NCBI RefSeq assembly: GCF_030546745.1 | Contig: NZ_JAUOPD010000018.1 | Location: 1 to 64,000 of the forward strand | Direction: 5' to 3' | From: Thalassotalea sp. 1_MG-2023 | Lineage (GTDB): Bacteria; Pseudomonadota; Gammaproteobacteria; Enterobacterales; Alteromonadaceae | DNA: 64,000 bases | Shown: in pieces, positions 52,676 through 62,239 of the stretch | How positions within the stretch are numbered: position 1 is the stretch's first letter | How the letters are laid out: each line of letters starts with the position of its first letter | Program-made: the position numbers and the translations under genes | Notes under the pieces: generated by a model | Database searches by the model: none | What the model was told of the DNA's origin: nothing | The model's input: the letters and a program-made list of their open reading frames with translations, nothing else

Positions 52676-53749
52676 ATGCATCTTATTTTCGACGTACTCC
52701 ATCTATATTATTTACCACAATACCTGCCTGTTTATCACCAATTAATAAAACAAAATGCTGGCCACGCGACCTTCGTATTTTACCATGGTATACATGATGA
52801 AATTATTCAGTCGATTATTGAACAAGAGCAACTCAATCATCTATGGGTTGAGAATGAAGAACAAGCTTTAGCATTTTATCAATCACAGGCTGCCGATTGG
52901 ATTTTTTTTGCCAACAGCTTCTCTTATCTAGATGATGTTCATCAGATGAGCAAATCTGTACAACTTGGTCATGGAATTGGCCCAAAGTCTTGTTATTACA
53001 CTTGTTCAGGTACTGCCACTACCGTTAGGTTTGTTGAGGGTGAATATCGTACTCAACGACTTAAATCGATGTACCCTGATGCTACTTTTGTTAATGTTGG
53101 TTATTGTAAATTAGACCCAATAATTAATAATGCATTGATTGACTTTGACTTGGAAGAACATCAACTTGACCCGACTAAAAAAACAATTTTATACGCACCA
53201 ACTTTTTATCCTAGTAGTATTGAGTGTTTCCCAAAAGACTGGCCTAAAGCATTTGAGCAATATAATATTATCATTAAACCTCATTACTTTTCCCTCAGTA
53301 AGGAGAAATATAAGTCACAACAAGCCTTACTTCTGCATTGGCAACAGTATGACAACGTTTATTTAGCTGACGTACACGATTACTCTCTAATTCCTTTTAT
53401 GGCAACCGCAGATCTATTAATTAGTGATGCTTCATCAGCCTTATTTGAATTTGCAGCCCTTAACAAACCTGTAATCTGGTGTGATTTTTTAAAGTTGCGT
53501 TGGAGTTATCGAGGCATTTTCTCCTATCGATTTAAAAAGCGGATGGATCAAGACTATGGAGAGTACGCAGATATTGCAGTGCATGCAAAAACCTATACTG
53601 AACTAGTAACACTTGTTGATGAACAAATATCATCGCCTAAACAACTAGAAAAGACACGCTTATCTTTCGCAGAGAAGTTAGCAGGTAAACTCGACGGTAA
53701 AGCAAGCGAACGTATCGTAAATTACCTAGTTGACTCTGTTAAGAAATAA
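52676..53749 (+). CDS. CDP-glycerol glycerophosphotransferase family protein
   Basis: A 357-residue GT-B-like enzyme related to TagB/TagF, which transfer glycerol-phosphate from CDP-glycerol. Key segments: SVQLGHGIGPKSCYY (first conserved His), KKTILYAPTFYPSS, IIKPHYFS (second His), and LISDASSALFEFAALNKPVIW, the C-terminal donor-binding motif. No membrane helix is present, so membrane association would be peripheral. The gene encoding the matching cytidylyltransferase is 1.6 kb away. The acceptor (capsule, LPS or other glycan) is unknown. No ribosome site is visible apart from the hairpin region just before the ATG. Confidence 0.85.
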   Translation: MHLIFDVLHLYYLPQYLPVYHQLIKQNAGHATFVFYHGIHDEIIQSIIEQEQLNHLWVENEEQALAFYQSQAADWIFFANSFSYLDDVHQMSKSVQLGHGIGPKSCYYTCSGTATTVRFVEGEYRTQRLKSMYPDATFVNVGYCKLDPIINNALIDFDLEEHQLDPTKKTILYAPTFYPSSIECFPKDWPKAFEQYNIIIKPHYFSLSKEKYKSQQALLLHWQQYDNVYLADVHDYSLIPFMATADLLISDASSALFEFAALNKPVIWCDFLKLRWSYRGIFSYRFKKRMDQDYGEYADIAVHAKTYTELVTLVDEQISSPKQLEKTRLSFAEKLAGKLDGKASERIVNYLVDSVKK

Positions 53750-53765
53750 ACAATCTACAAACTTA

Positions 53766-55235
53766 CTACCACATATAGGATAAACTAGTACGGATAAAGT
53801 TATCACCAAAGTTATCTTTTCCTCCAGAAACAGTCAAGCCAACAAAAGCATCATCAAATAAGTAGTTAAAGGTTAAATCAAGTTGATGTGAACGCTCATA
53901 TGATTTTAATGAGCCTGCTTCGATATTAATTTGTTGGCTTCTATATTGAACAATCACACTGAGCTTTTCTCTATCGTCCCAAGTTAACTTAGTACTTATA
54001 GCTTCACCTGAAGATGGATCACCTTGTGTTTTACCATCTCCCCACCAATGTCCCATAACATTATGCTTATTTGTATAACCTTCGCCGTAAATATGATGAA
54101 TGTACCAAAGTCGATGAAATTTCGCCCACTCAAGATTTAACGACATACTTTCAGTTAAATAAGGTAAAAACACACCGAAATTTCGACCAATATTCCCAAA
54201 ACTAGTTTTATTAAAATCTTTAGTATCTTCACCGCCATAATCAATAAACAATGAAACTGGAAAGTCACCAAGTGAAAAGTCAAATCGGCTTGTAATAGAT
54301 GCTATTTGGTTACCAACTTCCTGATCACAATCTTGAAGGCTAGTACCATCACCACCACAATTATCACTATTTACGGGATCAATTACTGCATTCCATACAT
54401 CTTTAAATGCAATACTTCTTTTTCCACCACCAAACATCATGGTTCTATTGCCTCCAAGTGTCCACCAGTCAAATAGCTGAACACTCAGATGCATTGTCAG
54501 AAAACCCGGTTTACCAGAATAACGCTCTTGTTCAAATAAAATGTTATCTACGCTATTAAGTAAACCGAAAGACATTTCATATTTCAACTGCCAGTCTGTA
54601 AAAGGTGTGACATTACTTAACGTTAAAGTTAATGGCGGCTCTGCTTGAGTACTTAATAATAAGCTACTATCGTGGTGCGGTGCTAACCAATGTTCACGAT
54701 AACCAAAGTCAAGCTGTAACTCATCCCAACCTAACGAAACAAATGTGTTATGTGGCACCGCACTGCCTTGAAAAAAACTACCGCCAGAGTTCACAATAAG
54801 ATATGAATTATATTGATAAAAGCTTGCAAAACTAAACCGATAATTATCTGAACTGTTTTGTCCCCTTTTATTATGTAAAGCAAAAGCATCTGAATCGCCA
54901 AAGTCTTCAGATATTTCAGCAGAAAAGTGCGTAACTGCTTTTTGTTTTTTGTAGCGTTTAATATAAGTATGTAGTCGGCTATATAACATTGGGTGAGTAT
55001 GTTTCACCTGTTGTAAGTAACGGTTTACAGTTACAATTTGATATGGTTTGATTAACGTAGGTAACCCTGTAACACTGACTAATCTCTCAATTTCAAGTTC
55101 AACAATAGGATCAAGCTTTAAAGGCAAGTAAGGTGAAACTCCTTTTGCATGAGCAGACATTGAAAAGAAAATAAAAAAACAGACAATTAAAAAATTACGC
55201 AAAACTACAGATTCCATACTATATGTTAGGGGCAT
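53766..55235 (-). CDS. Capsule assembly Wzi family outer-membrane protein
   Basis: A 489-residue protein. The start at 55235 has a strong GGGAGGT 7 nt upstream. After a signal peptide (to about SAHAKG, residue 32) comes an N-terminal helical part (about 40-95). A long beta-barrel follows with alternating aromatic strands (LGWDELQLDFGYREHWLAPH, WWTLGGNRTMMFGGG, FHRLWYIHHIYGEG). It ends in Trp (FIRTSLSYMW), a typical OMP end. Wzi-type proteins hold capsular polysaccharide on the cell surface. It is flanked by the CDP-glycerol genes but on the opposite strand. Confidence 0.85.
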   Translation of the reverse strand: MPLTYSMESVVLRNFLIVCFFIFFSMSAHAKGVSPYLPLKLDPIVELEIERLVSVTGLPTLIKPYQIVTVNRYLQQVKHTHPMLYSRLHTYIKRYKKQKAVTHFSAEISEDFGDSDAFALHNKRGQNSSDNYRFSFASFYQYNSYLIVNSGGSFFQGSAVPHNTFVSLGWDELQLDFGYREHWLAPHHDSSLLLSTQAEPPLTLTLSNVTPFTDWQLKYEMSFGLLNSVDNILFEQERYSGKPGFLTMHLSVQLFDWWTLGGNRTMMFGGGKRSIAFKDVWNAVIDPVNSDNCGGDGTSLQDCDQEVGNQIASITSRFDFSLGDFPVSLFIDYGGEDTKDFNKTSFGNIGRNFGVFLPYLTESMSLNLEWAKFHRLWYIHHIYGEGYTNKHNVMGHWWGDGKTQGDPSSGEAISTKLTWDDREKLSVIVQYRSQQINIEAGSLKSYERSHQLDLTFNYLFDDAFVGLTVSGGKDNFGDNFIRTSLSYMW

Positions 55236-55391
55236 ATTTTACCTCCCTCTAAATTTATAACAATCAATATTGGAGACTTATTTAGTACATTTCTATAACG
55301 CTTTATTCTGAGGAACGTTACTATTTCATACTGTTATTTTATTCAGCTTATAATTATGTTTAAATTAACAATAAAAATAGATAGGTTTTTA

Positions 55392-55787
55392 ATGAGAGTA
55401 ATCACATTCGGTACATTTGATGTTTTTCATGTAGGTCATGTAAATATTTTAGAGCGCGCAAAACTGCATGGAAACCAGCTAATCGTTGGTGTTTCGTCTG
55501 ATGAGTTAAATATGTCTAAAAAACAACGGTACCCAATTTACTCTGAAGAAGACCGTGTGCATATTATTCGATCTTTAAGCTGTGTCGATGAGGTTTTCAT
55601 TGAGGAGTCTTTAGAATTAAAAGCTGAATACATTAATTATTATAATGCCGATATTCTTGTGATGGGTGATGACTGGCAAGGAAAGTTTGATCATTTAATG
55701 AATATTTGTCAGGTTGTTTACTTACCAAGAACACCGTCAGTATCAACAACTGAAATAATTGAAATTGTTAAAACTAAACGGAAGTAA
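55392..55787 (+). CDS. tagD: Glycerol-3-phosphate cytidylyltransferase (TagD-like)
   Basis: A 131-residue enzyme making CDP-glycerol from CTP and glycerol-3-phosphate. The start at 55392 (MRVITFGTFDVFH) has AGG 6 nt upstream and gives the usual TagD length (129). Motifs: HVGH for HxGH, RYPIYSEEDR, MGDDWQGKFD and RTPSVSTTEII for the RTxGISTT signature. An extension to 55356 is open but unsupported. With the glycerophosphotransferase it forms a minimal CDP-glycerol pathway, better known from Gram-positive teichoic acids. Ethanolamine-phosphate or other polyol specificity cannot be ruled out. Confidence 0.88.
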   Translation: MRVITFGTFDVFHVGHVNILERAKLHGNQLIVGVSSDELNMSKKQRYPIYSEEDRVHIIRSLSCVDEVFIEESLELKAEYINYYNADILVMGDDWQGKFDHLMNICQVVYLPRTPSVSTTEIIEIVKTKRK

Positions 55788-55885
55788 TCAACTTATCACT
55801 TAGATAATTAAACTTTTCACTCGCTAGTTCAAAGTTCTTATAATCAATCCTATTATATATATAGCATTTAACTATGAATAAAAAT

Positions 55886-55915
55886 TTGACAAAATTTGAG
55901 TAAATACGCTATTAA
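55886..55915 (+). promoter_or_regulatory. Probable leu operon promoter
   Basis: TTGACA (55886-55891) is followed after 18 nt by TATTAA (55910-55915). It lies 88 nt before the leader peptide start. The rest of 55788-56002 is AT-rich non-coding DNA with no other feature recognised. Confidence 0.55.
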
Positions 55916-56002
55916 TAGCTCACTGATCTAATAAAATTACAATTTATTACTAAACGGCAATGATAAAAAAGCCGATTAGTACTAAGGCAAACATAGAAAA
56001 TA

Positions 56003-56065
56003 ATGAATTTTAACTTCAACAACACATTAAACCTCCTCCTCCTCGCATTAACGTTGCGCGGATAG
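56003..56065 (+). CDS. leuL: leu operon leader peptide
   Basis: A 20-codon ORF reading MNFNFNNTLNLLLLALTLRG, stop TAG 56063-56065. Seven of the 20 residues are Leu, with four consecutive CTC codons (56033-56044). The same design controls leu operons in enterobacteria: shortage of Leu-tRNA stalls the ribosome and prevents termination upstream of leuA. It is too short for routine gene calling but is followed by the expected terminator hairpin. Confidence 0.93.
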   Translation: MNFNFNNTLNLLLLALTLRG

Positions 56066-56111
56066 CTTGTAGGTGACTGTTGAAGAATTAAATTAAACAG
56101 AAAGAATCACT

Positions 56112-56142
56112 AAAACCCGCGCTACTCAACGCGGGTTTTTTT
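56112..56142 (+). terminator. leu operon attenuator (terminator and antiterminator)
   Basis: AACCCGCG and CGCGGGTT with an 8-nt loop (56122-56129), followed by a T7 run, form the terminator. The competing pairing is GCGCGG (56056-56061, end of the leader ORF) with CCGCGC (56117-56122), which would destroy the 5' arm. CTTCAACA (56014-56021) can also pair with TGTTGAAG (56078-56085). A ribosome stalled on the Leu codons leaves GCGCGG free; one at the stop covers it. Confidence 0.9.
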
Positions 56143-56181
56143 ATGCTCGCATGTTTAGACATACACTTTAAGGGAAAAAAA

Positions 56182-57732
56182 ATGGATAATCAGGTCATCA
56201 TATTCGATACCACCTTACGCGATGGTGAACAAGCATTAACAGCCAGTTTATCAGTACATGAAAAGCTACAAATTGCACAAGCAATAGAGCGCCTTGGTGT
56301 TGATATTATTGAAGCTGGCTTTCCCGTTTCATCACCAGGTGATTTCCACTCAGTACAACAAATTGCCAAGACCGTTAAAAACTCAGTGGTTTGCGGTTTA
56401 GCAAGAGCAGTGGAAGCTGACATACAAGCTTGCGGAGACGCATTAAGTGTTGCAGAGCAATTCCGCATTCATACATTTATTTCTACATCAGATGTGCATG
56501 TTCAACAAAAATTACGCAAAGGCTTTGATGATGTAGAAGCGATGGCAATCAATGCTGTAAAGTTTGCGCGAAAATTTACTGATGATGTTGAATTTTCTTG
56601 TGAAGATGCAGGCAGAACGCCTATTGATAATTTATGCCGTATGGTAGAAAGCGCCATTAAAGCAGGTGCCACTACCGTAAACATCCCCGATACAGTCGGT
56701 TACACGCTACCCAATGAATTTGGCGGTATTATCACCCAGTTATTTAATCGCGTGCCTAACATAGATCAAGCAGTTATTTCCGTACATTGCCACAATGATT
56801 TAGGATTAGCCGTTGCTAATTCAATCTCTGCTGTACAAGCTGGCGCAAGACAAATTGAATCAACCATCAATGGTATTGGCGAACGAGCGGGTAATTGTTC
56901 ATTAGAAGAAATAGCGATGATCATGAAAACTCGACAAGATATGTTAGGCGTGCAAACGAATATCAACCATCAAGAAATCGCTCGCACATCAAAGTTAGTT
57001 AGCCAGCTTTGTAATATGCCAGTACAACCTAATAAAGCAATTGTAGGTAGCAATGCATTTAGTCATTCATCCGGAATACATCAAGATGGCATGTTAAAAG
57101 CAGCGAATACCTACGAGATCATGACGCCTGAAAGCGTTGGTATTGCGAAAACAAAATTAAACTTAACTTCACGCAGTGGTAGGCATGTTATTAAGCATCG
57201 TATGGAGAGTCTTGGATATAAAGAGTCAGATTACCAATTAGATGAGTTATATAAAGACTTTTTAGCGTTAGCTGATAAAAAAGGCCAAGTGTTTGATGAT
57301 GATTTAGAAGCGTTGTTATTTAACATTCAACAACAAGATCAAAAAGATCACTACACGCTTGAATCTATCAACGTGCAGTCTGGCGGCAGAGAATATGCAA
57401 CCGCAGGTATTAAATTAGTAATAGGTGAAACAAGTCAGATCACATCTGCTACAGGCAATGGTCCAGTAGATGCGTTATATCAAGCGATTAAACAATCTGT
57501 AGATGTTGATTTTGAAGTGAGTGATTATAAAATTTCAAACAAAGGCTCAGGTGAAGATGGACTAGGTCAGGCTCACTTAGTCGTTGCTTGGCAAGGCAGA
57601 AATTTTCACGGTTACGGATTAGCTACTGATGTTATAGAAGCATCAGGACAAGCATTAGTGCATTGTTTAAATAGTATTCACCGTGCGATAACCATTGCAG
57701 AAATTAAAGAGCAGAAAAAAATAAATGAATAA
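56182..57732 (+). CDS. leuA: 2-isopropylmalate synthase
   Basis: First committed enzyme of leucine synthesis: acetyl-CoA plus 2-ketoisovalerate give 2-isopropylmalate. The 516-residue protein starts at ATG 56182 behind AAGGG; an earlier in-frame ATG (56143) falls in the attenuator. The HMGL-like barrel begins [19 protein letters not shown] (metal Asp), with [15 protein letters not shown] holding the metal His residues, and [14 protein letters not shown]. The C-terminal LeuA regulatory domain (about 390-510) is present, so leucine feedback inhibition is expected. Confidence 0.97.
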   Translation: MDNQVIIFDTTLRDGEQALTASLSVHEKLQIAQAIERLGVDIIEAGFPVSSPGDFHSVQQIAKTVKNSVVCGLARAVEADIQACGDALSVAEQFRIHTFISTSDVHVQQKLRKGFDDVEAMAINAVKFARKFTDDVEFSCEDAGRTPIDNLCRMVESAIKAGATTVNIPDTVGYTLPNEFGGIITQLFNRVPNIDQAVISVHCHNDLGLAVANSISAVQAGARQIESTINGIGERAGNCSLEEIAMIMKTRQDMLGVQTNINHQEIARTSKLVSQLCNMPVQPNKAIVGSNAFSHSSGIHQDGMLKAANTYEIMTPESVGIAKTKLNLTSRSGRHVIKHRMESLGYKESDYQLDELYKDFLALADKKGQVFDDDLEALLFNIQQQDQKDHYTLESINVQSGGREYATAGIKLVIGETSQITSATGNGPVDALYQAIKQSVDVDFEVSDYKISNKGSGEDGLGQAHLVVAWQGRNFHGYGLATDVIEASGQALVHCLNSIHRAITIAEIKEQKKINE

Positions 57733-57755
57733 AATGAATGAGTGTAACTCGCTAA

Positions 57756-58880
<1,125 letters not shown>

Positions 58881-58883
58881 ACC

Positions 58884-60293
58884 ATGGCGAGCACACTTTA
58901 CGATAAACTATGGCAGCGCCACCTTGTTGAAGAAAAACAAGGAGAAACACCGTTACTTTATGTAGATCGTCATTTGATCCACGAGGTAACATCACCACAA
59001 GCTTTTGCTAATTTACGATTCCATAACCGAGCATTACGTTGCCCAGAGCGAACAATTGCAACGATGGATCACAATATCTCTACTCGTTCAATTGAAATTA
59101 CGGCAGCAGGTGAAGGTGCTGCAAATCAGTTACGTACCTTAGAAAAAAACTGTAAAGAGTTCGGTATTGAATTATTCGGTATGGGCCATAAAAACCAAGG
59201 CATTGTACACGTGATGGGCCCAGAACTGGGTTTAACACTTCCTGGTACTGTAATTGTTTGTGGTGACTCTCACACTGCGACACATGGTGCTTTTGGTGCT
59301 TTAGCGTTTGGTATAGGTACTTCTGAAGTTGAACATGTTTTTGCCACTCAAACGTTGCGTCAAACCAAAGCAAAAACAATGAAAATTGAAGTAAAAGGCA
59401 ACGTTGGCGCGGGCATAAGTGCGAAAGATATTATTTTAGCCATTATAGGTAAAACAGGTAGCGCAGGGGCAACTGGCTATGTAGTTGAATATTGTGGCGA
59501 AGCAATAGAAGCGCTTTCAATGGAAGAGCGTATGACCGTATGCAACATGAGTATTGAGTTTGGTGCTAAAGCAGGATTGATCGCTCCAGATCAAACAACT
59601 TTCGATTATGTAGAAGGCCGTGAATATGCCCCTAAAGGTGAATTATGGCAACAGGCAGTTACCGATTGGAAATCATTAAAAAGTGATGACGATGCTACAT
59701 TTGACACTGTATTAACGCTAGAAGCAAAAGATATCAAAGCCCAAGTGACTTGGGGCACTACGCCAGGTCAGGTCATTGAAATTGATGCTGTAGTACCGTC
59801 TCCAAACGACTTTTCAGACCCCGTTGAACGAGACTCATGTGAAAAAGCATTAGTGTATATGGGGCTAACGGCAGGAACTAAGATAACCGATATAAAAGTA
59901 AATAACGTATTTATAGGTTCATGCACTAATTCTCGTATTGAAGATTTACGCGCAGCAGCATCAGTTGTTGAAAGATATATTGCTAAAGGTGATAAGTGTG
60001 CCAAAGAAGTCACAGCAATTGTTGTTCCTGGTTCATATCGCGTAAAAGAACAAGCAGAAAGCGAAGGTTTAGATAAAATATTCACTCAAGCAGGTTTTGA
60101 ATGGCGCTTGCCTGGCTGTTCTATGTGTTTAGGCATGAATGACGACAAGCTAAATTCAGGTGATCGCTGTGCTTCAACAAGCAACAGAAACTTTGAAGGT
60201 CGTCAAGGACGGGGTAGCAGAACCCATTTAGTTAGCCCTGAAATGGCAGCCGCGGCCGCGATTGAAGGTCATTTTGTCGATTTAAACGCATAG
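58884..60293 (+). CDS. leuC: 3-isopropylmalate dehydratase large subunit
   Basis: Large subunit of isopropylmalate isomerase, an aconitase-type [4Fe-4S] enzyme of 469 residues. Features: [46 protein letters not shown], the first cluster Cys in [17 protein letters not shown], and the last two in [15 protein letters not shown] inside the leuB end lies 8 nt before the ATG. Works with leuD, 10 nt downstream. Confidence 0.97.
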   Translation: MASTLYDKLWQRHLVEEKQGETPLLYVDRHLIHEVTSPQAFANLRFHNRALRCPERTIATMDHNISTRSIEITAAGEGAANQLRTLEKNCKEFGIELFGMGHKNQGIVHVMGPELGLTLPGTVIVCGDSHTATHGAFGALAFGIGTSEVEHVFATQTLRQTKAKTMKIEVKGNVGAGISAKDIILAIIGKTGSAGATGYVVEYCGEAIEALSMEERMTVCNMSIEFGAKAGLIAPDQTTFDYVEGREYAPKGELWQQAVTDWKSLKSDDDATFDTVLTLEAKDIKAQVTWGTTPGQVIEIDAVVPSPNDFSDPVERDSCEKALVYMGLTAGTKITDIKVNNVFIGSCTNSRIEDLRAAASVVERYIAKGDKCAKEVTAIVVPGSYRVKEQAESEGLDKIFTQAGFEWRLPGCSMCLGMNDDKLNSGDRCASTSNRNFEGRQGRGSRTHLVSPEMAAAAAIEGHFVDLNA

Positions 60294-60303
60294 GAGTATT
60301 CAC

Positions 60304-60900
60304 GTGGAAAAGTTTTCAACACATACAGGTTTAGTTGCTCCGTTAGATGCAGCAAATGTAGACACCGATCAAATTATACCTAAGCAATTTTTACAAAAAA
60401 CTGAACGCATTGGTTTTGGTCAGCATTTATTTCATGATTGGCGCTACCTTGATGCAGATGGGCACCAAGATAATCCTGATTTTATTTTAAATGCACCAGC
60501 CTACCAAGGTGCGAGTATTTTACTTACTAGAGAAAATTTTGGTTGTGGCTCAAGTAGAGAGCACGCACCTTGGGCAATTCAAGAGTTTGGCTTTAAGGTT
60601 ATTATTGCCCCTAGCTTTGCTGATATTTTTTATGGTAACTGTATCAATATTGGTGTTCTGCCCATTATCTTGCCAGAAGATCAAATTAATACACTTTTTG
60701 CACGTACAGAAGCTGGTGAACTTACGCTAGAGGTTGATTTAATCAATAATACTGTAAAAGGAGAAGATTTTTCTTTTTCTTTTAACCTAGATAAATTCCA
60801 CCAGTATTGTCTTGAAGAAGGCATAGACAGTGTTGGCTGGACACTAAACAAGCTAGATAAAATTAAAGCCTTTGAAGCCAACATGCCTGCATGGCAATAA
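60304..60900 (+). CDS. leuD: 3-isopropylmalate dehydratase small subunit
   Basis: Small subunit of the isomerase, 198 residues, GTG start behind GGAG. Motifs: [22 protein letters not shown], and [20 protein letters not shown], which carries the swivel-domain substrate loop. Last gene of leuABCD. A 12-bp hairpin follows. Confidence 0.97.
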   Translation: MEKFSTHTGLVAPLDAANVDTDQIIPKQFLQKTERIGFGQHLFHDWRYLDADGHQDNPDFILNAPAYQGASILLTRENFGCGSSREHAPWAIQEFGFKVIIAPSFADIFYGNCINIGVLPIILPEDQINTLFARTEAGELTLEVDLINNTVKGEDFSFSFNLDKFHQYCLEEGIDSVGWTLNKLDKIKAFEANMPAWQ

Positions 60901-60923
60901 CAATTTAGCTGATTGAAAGCTTT

Positions 60924-60962
60924 AGTGATAACGTGTTAACTTCAAATATTCACGTTATCACT
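60924..60962 (+). terminator. Stem-loop after leuD
   Basis: AGTGATAACGTG (60924-60935) and CACGTTATCACT (60951-60962) are exact complements with a 15-nt loop, followed by TAATTTGTTTTG. A weak intrinsic terminator for the leu operon is likely; its right arm ends 14 nt before the next gene. Confidence 0.6.
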
Positions 60963-60976
60963 TAATTTGTTTTGTA

Positions 60977-62200
60977 ATGACAATATCAAACTCGCAAACA
61001 ATTTTAGAAAAAATCTCTTTATCCAACCTTTCCTTAGGGATGTATGTCACATCAATCATAGACAGTGACGATTTAGAAATTAAGTCAGAAGGCTATGTTT
61101 CAGATCAAGAAACAATAAACCAATTAAAAAAAGCAAACGTTTGCTACGTAATTGTTGATACTACGAAACAAAAGTCAGTTGAAAAAATTGACCGAGTATT
61201 AGGTGAAATTACAGTGACTAAACCCGTTCCCACTAAACGTTCAATACCTGAAGTTTCACTTGATCAAGAAATGCGTAAAGCCAATAAGCTCTATATGAGT
61301 GCGCGAGACTTACAAGAGAACATTTTAGCGTCAGTTAAACGAAACCGTACCCTTAATCAAGAAAACATAAGTCAAACAACCGATTCACTCGTAGATTCTG
61401 TTTTTCGTAATCAAGATGCACTGACTTGTTTAACCCGCTTACAATCTAAAGACTCTTATTTATTTGAACATTCGCTCAATGTTGCTATTTTAATGTCAGT
61501 CTTTGCTAAACATTTAGCCCTTGAAAAGCGTATTGTACAAGAACTAACGTTAGGCGCTTTTTTACACGATATTGGTAAAGTATTAATCCCAAAAGAAATA
61601 CTTCATAAACGTGGCTCTTTGACTATTCAAGAAGAAAAAATAATGCGTAGTCATGTTGCACTGGGTTTAAAGCTGCTGGAAAATAGCCCTGAGATTTCTC
61701 ATATCGCAATGCGAATGATACAAGAACACCATGAAAGAGCTGATGGTAGCGGTTACCCACACGGGTTAAATAGCAAAGCAACATCTAAATACGGAAAAAT
61801 GATTGCGATTGTTGATAGCTACGATGCCATGACATGCGAGCGTCCATATAAGTCAGCTGTCTCACCAATTTCAGCCTTTAAAACACTTGTTGCAGAAGCG
61901 CCAACCAAGTATGACGAAGAGCTTGTCGAAAAGTTTATTCAATGCTTAGGCGTTTATCCTGTAGGCACACTGGTAAAACTTAATAGCGGGAAGTTAGGCT
62001 TGATTAGTCAGTTGAACAAGAGCAAGCCGCTACGCCCCTTTGTCAAAGTTTTTTATAATACTCGCTTAAATCAAGCTATTTCAATTGAAGAAATTGATCT
62101 TTCAAAAAGTAAATATAAAGATCAAATTGATTGTTGCATTAAACCAGAAGATTTCAATATTAATTTATTAGGCTTTTTCAAAAATGCTTTTATCGACTAA
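60977..62200 (+). CDS. HD-GYP c-di-GMP phosphodiesterase with DUF3391 N-terminus
   Basis: A 407-residue cytoplasmic protein. The N-terminal DUF3391 region (about 10-120) includes LSLGMYVTSIID and a VCYVIVDTTK strand. The HD-GYP domain (about 145-320) has LFEHSLNVAILMSVFAKH, AFLHDIGKVLIPKEIL and EHHERADGSGYPHGLN with intact HD and GYP motifs, then SYDAMTCERPYK. A C-terminal extension (LVKLNSGKLGLISQ) is common in this subgroup. It should be a soluble c-di-GMP or pGpG hydrolase. It is probably separate from the leu operon, though only 76 nt away. Confidence 0.9.
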   Translation: MTISNSQTILEKISLSNLSLGMYVTSIIDSDDLEIKSEGYVSDQETINQLKKANVCYVIVDTTKQKSVEKIDRVLGEITVTKPVPTKRSIPEVSLDQEMRKANKLYMSARDLQENILASVKRNRTLNQENISQTTDSLVDSVFRNQDALTCLTRLQSKDSYLFEHSLNVAILMSVFAKHLALEKRIVQELTLGAFLHDIGKVLIPKEILHKRGSLTIQEEKIMRSHVALGLKLLENSPEISHIAMRMIQEHHERADGSGYPHGLNSKATSKYGKMIAIVDSYDAMTCERPYKSAVSPISAFKTLVAEAPTKYDEELVEKFIQCLGVYPVGTLVKLNSGKLGLISQLNKSKPLRPFVKVFYNTRLNQAISIEEIDLSKSKYKDQIDCCIKPEDFNINLLGFFKNAFID

Positions 62201-62239
62201 TTGCCTATAGAGTATTAATCACACTAAAGCATTTTAAGA

